Source of the DNA: Aureispira sp. CCB-QB1
Lineage (GTDB): Bacteria > Bacteroidota > Bacteroidia > Chitinophagales > Saprospiraceae
DNA length: 64,000 bases
NCBI RefSeq assembly: GCF_000724545.1
Contig: NZ_JHBV01000041.1
Location: forward strand, 248,001 to 312,000
Reading direction: 5' to 3'
Below the pieces are notes generated by a model. It did no database searches, was not told the DNA's origin, and saw nothing but the letters and a program-made list of their open reading frames with translations. Position numbers and translations under genes: made by a program. Each line of letters begins with the position of its first letter. Position 1 is the first letter of the stretch. Below are positions 1 to 9,464 of the stretch, one piece after another.

Positions 1-1
1 T

Positions 2-739
2 TCTAGTATGGAAGGGAGTACCATGCTGTCTGAAAGTTTTGCAGAGTACTCTTCCTTGATGGTTATGAAAAATGACCTAAAGGACGACTTGCGAATGAAA
101 CAGTTTTTAAAATATAATTTTGATCGTTATCTCGGGGGGCGTAGTTCTGAAACACGAAAAGAAACACCCTTGTACAAAGTACAAAATCAAGGGTATATTC
201 ATTATGGGAAAGGTGCTTTGATTTTATATGCTTTGCAAGATTATATCGGGGAAGATAGCCTCAATCAAGCTCTAAAAGAGTTCTTGGAATTGTATCGTTA
301 TCAAGATCCTCCCTATCCAACTTCTTTGGACTTTTTAAGACTTTTGGAACCCAAAGTGCCTGATTCTCTGAATTATTTAATGACAGATTGGTTTAAAGAG
401 ATTACGTTGTACGACTATCGTTTGAAAGAAGCCAGCTATCAAAAATTGGACAATGGTAACTATCAAGTTGATTTTAATATCGAAGCATATAAATTACGTG
501 TGGACTCTATTGGTACTGAAACTAAAATTGATTTTGAAGATTGGGTAGATATTGGAATTTATACCGATGACGAGGAAAAAGAGCTTGTCAAAGTAGAACG
601 TGTTTTGTTTGATGGCAATGATTTACATTTTAGCTTGGTCGTAGACAAAATGCCTGTTAAAGCAGCTATAGATCCCAAACGATTATTAATAGAACGAACC
701 ATTTCAGACAATGTAAAATCCGTTGTTCTAAAGGAATAG
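2..739 (+). CDS. M1-family-like aminopeptidase, C-terminal part (gene starts before window)
   Basis: The frame is open to the left edge, so the N-terminus lies outside the window and the first internal ATG at 8 is not the real start. The visible part begins with a GSTMLSESFAEY segment, which resembles the helix after the HExxH zinc motif of gluzincin (M1) peptidases, where a glutamate of an E-x-x-A/S type helix is the third zinc ligand. A helical stretch with YGKGALILYALQDYIG follows, which is also typical of M1 proteins, and then a beta-rich tail. In Bacteroidota such tails are common in fusions of ABC-2 permease membrane segments with an M1 domain, but the part that would show this is absent. 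The family is fairly sure; the full architecture is unknown. Confidence 0.7.
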   Translation, partial: SSMEGSTMLSESFAEYSSLMVMKNDLKDDLRMKQFLKYNFDRYLGGRSSETRKETPLYKVQNQGYIHYGKGALILYALQDYIGEDSLNQALKEFLELYRYQDPPYPTSLDFLRLLEPKVPDSLNYLMTDWFKEITLYDYRLKEASYQKLDNGNYQVDFNIEAYKLRVDSIGTETKIDFEDWVDIGIYTDDEEKELVKVERVLFDGNDLHFSLVVDKMPVKAAIDPKRLLIERTISDNVKSVVLKE

Positions 740-979
740 AAGCTGGCTGTTGATGAATTTTTGTCTTTAAAAATGATTGTTCGCAGATAAAAAATAGACA
801 TTAGTCTAAGGAAACTTATAAATTGGAACAAAAAACTAATATTTATGGTAATTCAATGGAACAATAGATTTACTAGGTTCTGCAAATAATTGATCAAAAA
901 GACAAAAATTCTTATCAAAAACAGTAATTTAGTAACTTACTTTTTACACAAAAAATTATTAAAAAAAACAATATAAAAT

Positions 980-2827
980 ATGAGTTCTGAGAAACCTCAA
1001 GTTATAAAAGCAAAAGTTGGCTTTTTTAAACTTTTTTTCACTTCCTGTCTAGGCACGTTGCTGGCATTGGGAGTAATTGTTGGAGGTTTTATTTTTGTTG
1101 GATACCAAGCATCACAAGGTGGTCTCCCTGTAATAAAACCCAATACTGTTTTAAAACTACAATTCAATCAGCCTATTCCTGAATTGTCGAACAACTCGGC
1201 ACAAGACCCTTATGATTTTCAAGATATGTTAAACGAGAATCTTGGTTTAACAGACATTTGCAAATTGATTGATATTGCCGTAAACGATGACAACATCAAA
1301 GGTATTTACTTGGACTTGAACTCGGTACCATTGGGATGGGCGTCTTCAAAAGTTTTGCACGATAAATTATTAGAATTTAAAGAAAGTGGCAAGTTTGTAA
1401 TGGCTTACAGCAATTATTACGATCAAAAAAGCTATTACTTTGCTTCTGTTGCTTCTCCTGTATACATTCATCCTCAAGGAGGCTTCTCTTTCTATGGTTT
1501 TGCTGGTGAGATGACTTATTTCAAAGGCTTAATGGATAAACTTGGTGTTACATTTCAAATCTTTTATGCTGGTAAATTCAAATCTGCTACAGAGCCGTTT
1601 CGTCTTACAGAAATGTCTCCCGAAAATCGCAAGCAAGTAACGGAATACATGGGTGGTATGTATGATATGTATTTAGAAGATTTGGCAGCGGCACGCAATA
1701 TTGATGCTGCAGAATTGGCACGCATTGCCAACAATGCACTTGTTAGAGAACCTCAAGATGCTGTTACGCACAAGTTAGTTGATGCAACTAAATACAAAGA
1801 CGAAGTATTGGACGAATTACGCAGTAAATTAGGGACTGCTGAAGATGACAAAATAGAAGTTGCTACGCTCAAAAAATATGTATCTGTTCATAAAAATGAA
1901 CTAAAATCTAACAATGGTTCAGATAAGATTGCTGTTGTGTATGCCGAAGGAAGTATCGTTGATGGCGAAGGAGAAAAAGGGTCTATTGGAGGTGATAAAT
2001 ACGCAAGCATTATCCGAAAATTGCGTAAAGATGAAGATGTAAAAGCAATTGTAATGCGTGTTAATTCTGGTGGTGGTAGTGCTTTGGCTTCTGATATAAT
2101 TTGGAGAGAATTAGAAAAGGCAAAAGAACAAGGTATCAAAGTGATGACTTCTATGGGAGACGTTGCGGCTTCTGGTGGCTACTATATTGCTTCTAACTCA
2201 GAGCGCATCTTTGCAGAAGATCGTACGATCACAGGGTCTATTGGTGTTTTTGGTATGATTCCTAACATGAGAGGTTTGTTAGAAAATCACTTGGGAGTAA
2301 CAATGGATACGGTTAAGATTGGTCGATACTCTATGATGTCTAGAGGTAGTGCTTATTACAAATTCAGCGAAGAAGAAGGACAAATCATTCAAGAAAGTGT
2401 TGATCAAGTATACAAAACCTTTAAAACACGTGTTAGTGAAGGTCGTGGCATGAGTATGGCAGCTGTTGATAGTGTTGCACAAGGACGTGTCTGGTTAGGT
2501 AAAAAAGCCCTTGAAATCGGCTTGGTTGACGAATTGGGTGGTTTGGATGATGCTATTAATGCAATTGCTAAATCAGCTAACTTGACGGAAGACAATTATA
2601 GTGTTGTAGGCTATCCAAAAACAAAATCATTTGAAGAACGCCTAGCAGCTGTTTTAGGTGGAGAAGACGATGAAGATGAAATCAAAACTCAGTTGCTGCA
2701 AGAGTTAAAATCTTCGTTGACGAGTAGCCAATACAACGAATACATTGAGTATATCAAAGCAGTGGAAACCGTTAAGTCTATGAAAGGAGTTCAAATGCGC
2801 CTTCCTTATCATATAGATATCAAGTAG
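980..2827 (+). CDS. sppA: Signal peptide peptidase SppA, 67K type
   Basis: This is a membrane-anchored serine protease of the S49 family that degrades signal peptides left in the membrane after secretion. At 615 residues it matches the long, duplicated 67K form of enterobacteria rather than the short form. One membrane helix spans about residues 18-42. The catalytic lysine is expected at K201 in AGKFKSA in the N-terminal half. The nucleophile is expected at S398 in DVAASGGYY in the C-terminal half, so both halves are needed for one active site, as in Escherichia coli SppA. The tail is rich in acidic residues (GGEDDEDE). The gene stands alone, with a hairpin terminator about 50 bases downstream. 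Confidence 0.95.
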   Translation: MSSEKPQVIKAKVGFFKLFFTSCLGTLLALGVIVGGFIFVGYQASQGGLPVIKPNTVLKLQFNQPIPELSNNSAQDPYDFQDMLNENLGLTDICKLIDIAVNDDNIKGIYLDLNSVPLGWASSKVLHDKLLEFKESGKFVMAYSNYYDQKSYYFASVASPVYIHPQGGFSFYGFAGEMTYFKGLMDKLGVTFQIFYAGKFKSATEPFRLTEMSPENRKQVTEYMGGMYDMYLEDLAAARNIDAAELARIANNALVREPQDAVTHKLVDATKYKDEVLDELRSKLGTAEDDKIEVATLKKYVSVHKNELKSNNGSDKIAVVYAEGSIVDGEGEKGSIGGDKYASIIRKLRKDEDVKAIVMRVNSGGGSALASDIIWRELEKAKEQGIKVMTSMGDVAASGGYYIASNSERIFAEDRTITGSIGVFGMIPNMRGLLENHLGVTMDTVKIGRYSMMSRGSAYYKFSEEEGQIIQESVDQVYKTFKTRVSEGRGMSMAAVDSVAQGRVWLGKKALEIGLVDELGGLDDAINAIAKSANLTEDNYSVVGYPKTKSFEERLAAVLGGEDDEDEIKTQLLQELKSSLTSSQYNEYIEYIKAVETVKSMKGVQMRLPYHIDIK

Positions 2828-2877
2828 TAAGCCGTCTTATAGTATAAACAAAAGAAGCTTTAATATATTTTAGAAAG

Positions 2878-2910
2878 GTCATTTTCTCTTTTGGGAAAAT
2901 GGCTTTTTTT
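2878..2910 (+). terminator. Rho-independent terminator after sppA
   Basis: A stem formed by 2878-2886 and 2895-2903 (one G-U pair) is followed directly by seven T residues. It lies about 50 bases after the sppA stop. Confidence 0.75.
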
Positions 2911-3096
2911 ATACATTTATTTCAAGGCAAAATTTTCCTAACTTTGCTCAACAACTATTTCTCCTACTAAACAGAATAGAATAACTTCTGTCACAAGCTG
3001 CTTTTTGTCTTAATTACGTAATCGTTCAGAAAAAATAGCTATCTTTTATTTTATACGACATCCTTTATTCAATTGCTTATAAAACACTAAAACATC

Positions 3097-3609
3097 ATGG
3101 AAATATTAGACAACCATATTTTTGAAGAGGAACTATCTGAAAAAGAAGCCGATTGGAAATTATTTATTGGCGACAAATTTGATTATTACTTACCCGTTTG
3201 GCAAAAGATGGAACAAGGGCAAAAAATTCACTTCAATCTATCTGCTTTTATTTTTTGGGTTGGCTGGGCAGCTTTTAGAAAAATGTATCTAATTTATTTT
3301 TTGCTCTTTGCTGCCCGCCAAGTAACCAATTACCTTCCATTCTTATTCAATGCTTCCCCTGAACTTACCCTATTTATAGAAACCATGTTCTTCTTTGTTT
3401 ATTTGGCGTGGGGATTTTATGCCAATTGGGTGTATTATAATCATGCTCAAAAAAAGATAGCAAGCATTAAAGCCGCAGGTCTTTCTAAAGTCTTGGAAGA
3501 AAAGTCCATTCGAGATGCAGGGCAAACCGATATTCAGTTTCCCATATTTATGGGTATTGTCCTCTTTGTATTAACTAGATTTATAGAAACTTTTTTGGGA
3601 ATAATTTAA
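3097..3609 (+). CDS. DUF2628 membrane protein, first tandem copy
   Basis: This is a 170-residue integral membrane protein of the DUF2628 type. The visible family pattern is W-x-x-FIG near residue 22, then YYLPVW, then a phenylalanine-rich segment ending in WAAFRKMY, and later NWVYYNHAQKKI. Membrane helices lie at about residues 50-75, 90-113 and 148-168. The C-terminus after the YYNHAQ motif carries a GQTDIQFP segment that is repeated in the next gene. The biochemical function of the family is not established. The next gene, a paralogue, starts three bases after this stop, so they are almost certainly co-transcribed. Confidence 0.75.
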   Translation: MEILDNHIFEEELSEKEADWKLFIGDKFDYYLPVWQKMEQGQKIHFNLSAFIFWVGWAAFRKMYLIYFLLFAARQVTNYLPFLFNASPELTLFIETMFFFVYLAWGFYANWVYYNHAQKKIASIKAAGLSKVLEEKSIRDAGQTDIQFPIFMGIVLFVLTRFIETFLGII

Positions 3610-3612
3610 ATT

Positions 3613-4125
3613 ATGGAAATACTAGACAACGAAATAGACATCTACCTTAGTCCCGATGAACACGAATGGGAAGTTTTTATTGGTGCCAATGCCTCTTATT
3701 ACATCCCTATTTGGCGCAAATTTCAAAAACAAGATACCAAAGTCCACTTTCACTTCCCAGCCTTGTTTTTACACATATACTGGCTCAGTTACCGCAAAAT
3801 GTATAAATATGCCCTCATTGGGGTTTTATTCCCTCATTTTGTCAATTTTATTATTATTATTTTACTAGGCATTGACAGCTATTGGGAAACTGTCTTGATC
3901 AGCTATTCCTTCTATCCTTTTTTTGGTTTGTTCAGCAACTGGATTTATTACAATCATGCTCAAAAAACAATCACTCAAATCAAACGAACGCACCCAACAG
4001 AAGCTAGTAGATTTTCTACCCTTGTAGAAGTTGGGCAAACGAATATTGCTGCGCCATTTATTTTACTCTTTGTTTCTACTTTTACTGGAATTTTAATGTC
4101 TTCCATGTTGCTTTTTTTCTACTAG
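3613..4125 (+). CDS. DUF2628 membrane protein, second tandem copy
   Basis: This 170-residue protein has exactly the length of its upstream neighbour and aligns with it from end to end. Both begin MEILDN. Both have W-x-x-FIG, YY-x-P-x-W, YRKMY (FRKMY in the first copy), NW-x-YYNHAQK and GQT-[ND]-I. The pair therefore arose by tandem duplication and has diverged, mostly in the membrane segments. The function is unknown. The start ATG is three bases after the stop of the first copy. The two products could form a heteromer, which is inference only. Confidence 0.75.
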   Translation: MEILDNEIDIYLSPDEHEWEVFIGANASYYIPIWRKFQKQDTKVHFHFPALFLHIYWLSYRKMYKYALIGVLFPHFVNFIIIILLGIDSYWETVLISYSFYPFFGLFSNWIYYNHAQKTITQIKRTHPTEASRFSTLVEVGQTNIAAPFILLFVSTFTGILMSSMLLFFY

Positions 4126-4261
4126 AAAACATCCTGTCAAGAATTGGGCACAGCAATCGAAGATTATTTGCTATATTGCGAAAGTTTGGGGGTTGGTAGG
4201 TGATCACCTTCTTCACATCCACACTATAAATTTATATTTTGAGTTAAATTATTTGTCATCA

Positions 4262-4981
4262 ATGTCCATTACCAACTATAGAGATGAGCAGGAAATTGCT
4301 ACCGCAGAACGCTACAAACAAGTTGTTCCGCTTCCTCTTAGAATATTAGCAACAATCATTTCCATTATTTTTCATCCCTTGTTTGTGTTGAGTTACGCCT
4401 ATGTATTGCTAGCTTATTTCAATCCATTTCTTTTTGGAGAGGCTAGTACAGAACGCATCTTTGCTTTTGGAAAAGTAACCTCCAAAGGGCTCTGGTTCGT
4501 TCACTTACTCTCTTTTAGCTGTATTATACCAATGGTTGGCGTGTTGTTGATGCGAGCCCTAGGAATGGTGCAAACACTTTCTTTAACCACACAAGATGAG
4601 CGCAAAATTCCTTATATTTTGACAGGTGTTTTTTATATGGCAATGGTGGCACAAAACAGCACAACAGGGCTTCCTTTGGAAATTAAGATATTTACTCTTG
4701 GGGCAACCATCGCTTTATTTATTGCTTTTTTTATCAATTTATTTACTAAAATAAGCATGCATACGGTTGGAATGGGAGGTTTTTTAGCTATGATTATCAT
4801 TATCATAGCAAGAAGTTATGGTGGCGCAGAATTCTTGTTCATCTTTGGGATTTTGAGCTGTGGACTAGTAGGGACAGCTCGTTTATTATTAGGTTCTCAT
4901 CAAGTTTCAGACATCTACGGAGGATACTTTGTGGGCTTCTTAGCTCAATTTGTCGCCTTAAATTATATGTTCAGCACTTAA
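4262..4981 (+). CDS. PAP2-like membrane protein
   Basis: The protein of about 239 residues has six or so membrane helices. Near its C-terminus lies ARLLLGSHQVSDIYGGY, which matches the third motif of type 2 phosphatidic acid phosphatases (SR-x5-H-x3-D) apart from A for S. The first and second motifs (K-x6-RP and PSGH) are only weakly echoed by DERKIP and by HTVGMGG, so activity on lipid phosphates is uncertain. The ATG at 4262 is preferred over an upstream in-frame TTG at 4193, because the extra 23 residues look like untranslated leader. A PAP2-superfamily relative with degenerate motifs is the best description. Confidence 0.7.
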   Translation: MSITNYRDEQEIATAERYKQVVPLPLRILATIISIIFHPLFVLSYAYVLLAYFNPFLFGEASTERIFAFGKVTSKGLWFVHLLSFSCIIPMVGVLLMRALGMVQTLSLTTQDERKIPYILTGVFYMAMVAQNSTTGLPLEIKIFTLGATIALFIAFFINLFTKISMHTVGMGGFLAMIIIIIARSYGGAEFLFIFGILSCGLVGTARLLLGSHQVSDIYGGYFVGFLAQFVALNYMFST

Positions 4982-4994
4982 CATTCTAAAAGCA

Positions 4995-5029
4995 GCATCC
5001 ATGATGGCAATAAGTACATCATGGATGGC
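4995..5029. terminator. Hairpin between convergent genes
   Basis: A perfect 11-bp stem (4996-5006 with 5017-5027) with a 10-base loop fills the 55-base gap between the PAP2-like gene and coaD. There is no long T run, so it may end transcription from both sides only weakly, or stabilise both 3' ends. Confidence 0.5.
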
Positions 5030-5036
5030 ACTCTGT

Positions 5037-5498
5037 TTACATCAAAGCAAGCACTTGCTTTGGCAAGAAAATACTGGCATCTCCCCCTCCTTTGATAATC
5101 TCCCGCACTACCGTTGAACTATAACAAGAATATTCCGCTGCTGCTATCAGAAAAACCGTTTCTAAGTTTTCGCCAATGGTTGCGTTCAAATTAGCAATCG
5201 TATTTTCATAATTAAAATCCGTCGAGTTACGCAAGCCTCTCAGCAAAAAATTAGCTCCTTTCTCTTGACAATAAAATGCGGTTAACTGCTCGTAGGTATC
5301 TACCTCTACCTTAGGTTCATCTTCAAAAGCTGCTTCCAAAAAAGCAATTCTTTGTTCCGTATCAAAAAAATATTTTTTAGCGGAATTGATTCCCATAGCA
5401 ACAATAATCTTATCAAACATCGGTAGTGCTCGCTTAACAATATTGATATGACCTTTGGTAATTGGATCAAACGACCCTGCAAAAACAGCTGTTCTCAT
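5037..5498 (-). CDS. coaD: Phosphopantetheine adenylyltransferase
   Basis: This is the fourth enzyme of coenzyme A synthesis from pantothenate; it joins ATP and 4'-phosphopantetheine to give dephospho-CoA. The 153-residue length is usual for the family. The nucleotidyl-transferase motif is seen as GSFDPITKGH (residues 8-17) with the T-x-G-H core at 14-17. The RGLR segment is at 87-90 and the SSTVVRE nucleotide-binding segment at 127-133. It is cytoplasmic and essential in most bacteria. The gene is convergent with the PAP2-like gene and is followed on the same strand (upstream side) by no close partner. Confidence 0.95.
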   Translation of the reverse strand: MRTAVFAGSFDPITKGHINIVKRALPMFDKIIVAMGINSAKKYFFDTEQRIAFLEAAFEDEPKVEVDTYEQLTAFYCQEKGANFLLRGLRNSTDFNYENTIANLNATIGENLETVFLIAAAEYSCYSSTVVREIIKGGGDASIFLPKQVLALM

Positions 5499-5590
5499 TT
5501 CTTTTTATTAAGGTTATTCTTTCATTAAAGTGGAGTGACACGCGCATCCATCCGCCCATCTACCACTTACATAATATGTGAATATACAAC

Positions 5591-7387
5591 TTAATTTGTT
5601 TTTGTCACACCTCTATCTTTAGGATATTTAACCTCGTATTCAAACTTTAATTTTAGGGTCTCGTTTTTTTGAACATCCCTTCTCCATCTCAAAGAGCCAT
5701 AAGGTTCATAAAAAATAGCACTCGTACTTTCCAGTAGTTTTATTTCTAATTCCTTATTCTTAGAAACAGGTACTTGATCCAATACCGTCACCTTAATCGT
5801 TTCGTTTTTGTTGTTTCGAACACTAATCTCAAACCCAAGATGTTCCTTTACAAAGTTCCCTTGTTCTTTCTGGACACTTTTAAGTTTTTCTCTACGCACA
5901 CTAATTTTTTCATCTCTCCCCAACGATAACAACAAAGTATCGGTTGTTACTTTAGAATTCAGATACGATTGCCCCAGATAAACACCTTCAAAAAAGATAT
6001 TCGCCTTACCACTCAACAGATTATACTGTCCATAATTTGTTATTTTAGCCAACAAAAAAGCCCCTTTATCCAATTTAGGAACAATGTGATACTCATAGTC
6101 CACTTCCATTTCATGACGTTTAACTTCTACAATATGCTGTTCTCCATCACTTGGAATATCCTGTAACAATTCTAAGTTAAAGTCCATCGTATGATTCTCA
6201 TTCGCTAAGAGGTCGGTAAAAGCTTCGGTAGTTATAATTTCAGATTCAGGAATACTAACGTTACCAATGACACGTACTCCATCTACATAAACATCGTTAC
6301 TGGACGACCGAGAACCGTTGGAGTTAATTGCTTCGCCCTCATCCAATGCATTAACAGTGGCTGTTGTAACTACAACACTAGAAATAGAGCGTTGAGGATT
6401 ATGTCTAATAAAATCTATATCTCTCTTTTGAATTTGAGACTCTAACACCACGTTTCCAGAACCTTGGTACTGAATATATGTATTCCCTTTTTTCTTTTTG
6501 GTAGTAACATTTGTTGTCGCCAATAAATTTAATTGCATAGGGTTCAAAATAGGGCGATCGTGGCTCAAAGAAGGATCACTAGAAGAAAGTGTTAGCTTTA
6601 CCTGTTGCCAATCAAAACCCGTTTGCTGAAAAACATGTGCCTTATACACCAACTCCAGAGGCTTGCCAACTCCTTCTGATTTCAGATCATACAAAGGACG
6701 CCATCCCGCATCTGTTACGACATAAACTACTTCAATATCCGTCGCTACATTAGATGTCGACTGTAACTTTAAAACAATTTCTCCAGAAGGTTTGCTTCTA
6801 GCACCATACAAGGCGTTTTGTTGTTGACGAAGTATTTGCTCTTGCTCTTGCAAAGCCTTTTTTTGATAATCCAATGCCAATAACTCTTTCTCTAGCGCTG
6901 CCAACTCTTTGCGTTTAAATTCCATGACTTCCTTGACTTCTTTCACCGTAAAGCCCTCTTTGTAACCTGAGCCCAAAGGATTGTTCTCCAATAAAGTTTT
7001 CTTAGCCACTCGAACAACACCTTCATCTAAGGTCAAGGTTTTAATTGCACGAGCAATTAATTCTAAAGAATCGTTAATTGTTTGAAAGCGCTCTGAGGCT
7101 TCTGTTTGTTTCAAGTAATTAATCCTCGGCACAGCAGAAACTAAAACCACATTGCTGTTACTTATTTTAACTTGAATGCTATTAATCAGTATCTTTTGGC
7201 TCAGCTGTTCTAAAATTAATTCACTACTCCCTGCGGGAATATTTGCCTTTGCTTTCCGAAGAATTCGAGCATTATTTTTGTAAACAGTAACGGATTCAAT
7301 TGTGGATTTGGTAGACGTTGTTTTTTCTTGTCCCCATACCCCAAAATGAATACATAAAAAGAGCGTTAGTATGCTTAGTTTTTGCAT
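5591..7387 (-). CDS. MuiA-like DUF4139 secreted protein with TonB-plug-like insertion
   Basis: The 598-residue protein has a signal peptide ending near residue 20 (VWGQ). The N-terminal DUF4140-type domain starts at about residue 28 with the ESVTVYKNNARI pattern, a coiled coil follows at about 145-195, and a DUF4139 beta domain fills the rest (for example DAGWRPLYDL at 226-235 and EPYGSLRWRR at 561-570). This is the mucoidy inhibitor A family; its molecular role is unclear. Residues 333-376 interrupt the DUF4139 part with a segment containing GSRSSSNDVYVDGVRV, which looks like the plug-domain loop of TonB-dependent receptors. The neighbouring gene upstream on this strand encodes another secreted protein 72 bases away, so they may share a transcript. 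Confidence 0.85.
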   Translation of the reverse strand: MQKLSILTLFLCIHFGVWGQEKTTSTKSTIESVTVYKNNARILRKAKANIPAGSSELILEQLSQKILINSIQVKISNSNVVLVSAVPRINYLKQTEASERFQTINDSLELIARAIKTLTLDEGVVRVAKKTLLENNPLGSGYKEGFTVKEVKEVMEFKRKELAALEKELLALDYQKKALQEQEQILRQQQNALYGARSKPSGEIVLKLQSTSNVATDIEVVYVVTDAGWRPLYDLKSEGVGKPLELVYKAHVFQQTGFDWQQVKLTLSSSDPSLSHDRPILNPMQLNLLATTNVTTKKKKGNTYIQYQGSGNVVLESQIQKRDIDFIRHNPQRSISSVVVTTATVNALDEGEAINSNGSRSSSNDVYVDGVRVIGNVSIPESEIITTEAFTDLLANENHTMDFNLELLQDIPSDGEQHIVEVKRHEMEVDYEYHIVPKLDKGAFLLAKITNYGQYNLLSGKANIFFEGVYLGQSYLNSKVTTDTLLLSLGRDEKISVRREKLKSVQKEQGNFVKEHLGFEISVRNNKNETIKVTVLDQVPVSKNKELEIKLLESTSAIFYEPYGSLRWRRDVQKNETLKLKFEYEVKYPKDRGVTKTN

Positions 7388-7459
7388 AATATCAATTTAA
7401 TTATAAATAATAATAATAGAGATTTTTTTCATCTTAACAACTAACGACACCCCCCAAAA

Positions 7460-8032
7460 TCAACGCTTAATATCTTCCAAATAAACCTTCTCTCTTCTGT
7501 CACAATCCCATCCTACATTTAATGTTTTTTGTGCCTTTCGTTTTGGACAAACCTGAAGCAAACAACATGGATTTGCTTTTGCAAAATCCTTTTCGTCCTT
7601 TCTAACCAAAGATAATTTTAATTCTGCATCTATATAGAGTGGCAATACTCTTGTGTTTATTCTTATTGTTTGAACAAAACGTACATCTTCATAATAAAAG
7701 CCATGTATTCCAGGTTTCCGATCTGCCTTCAAGCGTTGTGCTATTTGATAGTCTGTATTAGGTCTAAATTTCAGTGCCATATCTACAGTATCAATATCCC
7801 CTTGCCACATCGATTCGTATCCATCTTCTACCTTAAGTTTCCAACCATCAGGAAGATCAATATCAATTACCATGATTAATTTGTTCGCAGATAGCAATTT
7901 GCCTGTCGTTTTTACTTTTAATTTAATATCTTCGTTATAAATACTTCTTTGTCCTAATAAACTAGAAGTGTTCCATAACAATAAAAAACAGATACTTAAA
8001 ACGATTGAATAAAAAGAAAAAAGATGCTTCAT
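7460..8032 (-). CDS. Secreted protein of unknown function
   Basis: I do not recognise this 190-residue protein. It begins with a signal peptide (residues 1-28, ending SLLGQ). The mature part is beta-rich, with repeated short hydrophobic strands and a PDGWKLKVEDG segment. Its C-terminal third has a CCLLQVC cluster and one more cysteine near the end (WDCDRREK), so disulfide bonds or metal binding are possible. It lies 72 bases upstream of the MuiA-like gene on the same strand and could be the first gene of that transcript. No catalytic motif is visible. Confidence 0.65.
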   Translation of the reverse strand: MKHLFSFYSIVLSICFLLLWNTSSLLGQRSIYNEDIKLKVKTTGKLLSANKLIMVIDIDLPDGWKLKVEDGYESMWQGDIDTVDMALKFRPNTDYQIAQRLKADRKPGIHGFYYEDVRFVQTIRINTRVLPLYIDAELKLSLVRKDEKDFAKANPCCLLQVCPKRKAQKTLNVGWDCDRREKVYLEDIKR

Positions 8033-8208
8033 GTTGTCGTTATTTGGTGTAGATGACGCATCTATATGAAGGTAGATGCCAATCGAATGAATTTTGGTGT
8101 ATCAGCACTTCATAGGAATCACGTCGTAACAGCGTAACTAAGTGCTCACGTATACGACCTTTCCTATTGTTGGGTCTATCTGCTTTTTAAATAGAGGTTG
8201 TATTTTTC

Positions 8209-8371
8209 ATTACTCCGTTAAAAATCGCATCAGCCTAATTACCAGCAAGATACCCCTCACTTGCCTTAACTCTAAAAAACTGATAATCAAACTTAAAAAC
8301 TAAGCTTGCGCTCTCACGACCGCAGGGAGCTACCACGAAGTAGCACCGTAGGTAATCAACGGAGTACTAAT
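8209..8371. repeat. Dispersed palindromic element, CTCCGTT subtype, with GC-rich module
   Basis: The ends ATTACTCCGTT and AACGGAGTACTAAT are inverted copies. The inside has a GATAATCAAAC core remnant and a GC-richer module (CCACGAAGTAGC type) at about 8301-8355. It belongs to the same family as the 145-bp copies at 37621, 57834 and 60819 but is diverged. It lies in the 396-base gap before the DUF1853 gene. Confidence 0.7.
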
Positions 8372-8428
8372 TTTTATATCATTATTCTAATTCACTTTTT
8401 CCTTTTTGTTACATCAAAAACTATTCTT

Positions 8429-9283
8429 GTGCACACTATTCCCATACATCAACGCTTAATACAGCAATACCAAGGCTTTCTACAGGGACAAGATGTTAGA
8501 ACATCCCATCAACGTCAAAACTTTTCTATTTTTGAAACCAGTGCTCCATCCATTCCGACAACATCCATCTTACAACATTGGGAGCAGGCCATTTCTCCCA
8601 ATTTAGTACTGGGCAAACGAGTAGAACATTTTATGAGCTATTATCTACAAAATGATACCCCTTACAGAATTTTAGCTCAAAATATTCAAGTTTTTGATAA
8701 CAAAATCACCCTTGGAGAAATAGACTTTTTGATACAACACTGCCACAGTAGACAAGTAATTCATTTGGAACAAGTTTATAAATTTTACTTGTATGTCCCT
8801 AAAGCAAGTTTATACCACAACGATCCTTGGATTGGTCCCAATTACAAAGATAGTTTGCAACAAAAAATGGATAAGCTTTCCCAAAAGCAGTTTCCATTAT
8901 TACAACGCCCCAAAACCCAAGATTTGCTCCACGAGTTAGGCATCAATTCTTCTACCATAGAACAACATCTAAGTTTTAAAGCTGCCCTTTTCGTACCCTA
9001 TTATGCTCCTTTTTGTGAAGACCACTCTATCAACAAAGCCTGCATACAAGGTTATTGGATGCGTTTAGATGAATTTGAGACCAACAAGTTTTTTCAAGAT
9101 CAACAATTTTTTCTACCCCAAAAACAAGATTGGGGCAGCGCTCCTATACATCATACAAATTGGAAGTCTTATTCTATCATTCTGGAACAAATTAAAATTA
9201 GTCTCGCCAATAAAAGGGCTCCTATGTGCTGGGTAAAACAAAAAGGAGGCAGCTACTCAAAACTCTTTATTGTTTGGTGGTAA
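8429..9283 (+). CDS. DUF1853 family protein
   Basis: The family is recognised from consecutive segments in the usual order: LGKRVEHFM, YRILAQNIQV, LGEIDFLIQ, HLEQVYKFYLYV, WIGPNYKDSL and FKAALFVPY. In the family these form a restriction-endonuclease-like core in which E and D of G-E-x-DF and the later E with K are plausible catalytic residues; that role is inference and no activity is established. There is no ATG in this frame before residue 110 of the open frame. An upstream TTG at 8306 would put the start inside the repeat element, so the GTG at 8429 is chosen, giving 284 residues, close to the family's usual length. It is alone on this strand with no clear operon partner. Confidence 0.75.
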   Translation: MHTIPIHQRLIQQYQGFLQGQDVRTSHQRQNFSIFETSAPSIPTTSILQHWEQAISPNLVLGKRVEHFMSYYLQNDTPYRILAQNIQVFDNKITLGEIDFLIQHCHSRQVIHLEQVYKFYLYVPKASLYHNDPWIGPNYKDSLQQKMDKLSQKQFPLLQRPKTQDLLHELGINSSTIEQHLSFKAALFVPYYAPFCEDHSINKACIQGYWMRLDEFETNKFFQDQQFFLPQKQDWGSAPIHHTNWKSYSIILEQIKISLANKRAPMCWVKQKGGSYSKLFIVWW

Positions 9284-9417
9284 ATTTTCAACTATTAATC
9301 ACAAACTTTAACATAAAAGTTCAATCTAAAATAAGGTTTTAAACAATTTTGGTTCTTTTTTTGCTCGATTTTCATTCAATTCAAATCATCTTTTATATCC
9401 TTCATAGTTTACCTAAC

Positions 9418-9446
9418 TAAGCTTGCAATCTCATGATTGCCTAGCG
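9418..9446. repeat. Small repeat-family fragment with hairpin
   Basis: The sequence CTAAGCTTGC followed by a hairpin (GCAATC, loop TCAT, GATTGC at 9425-9440) resembles the module inside the element at 8301-8325. It sits just before the lipoprotein start at 9465. Confidence 0.4.
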
Positions 9447-9464
9447 AATTTAAAAATACAACTT

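Noticed and set aside
8306-8428. TTG start that would lengthen the DUF1853 protein by 41 residues
   Set aside because: The added residues are encoded by the right part of the repeat element and do not look like the family.
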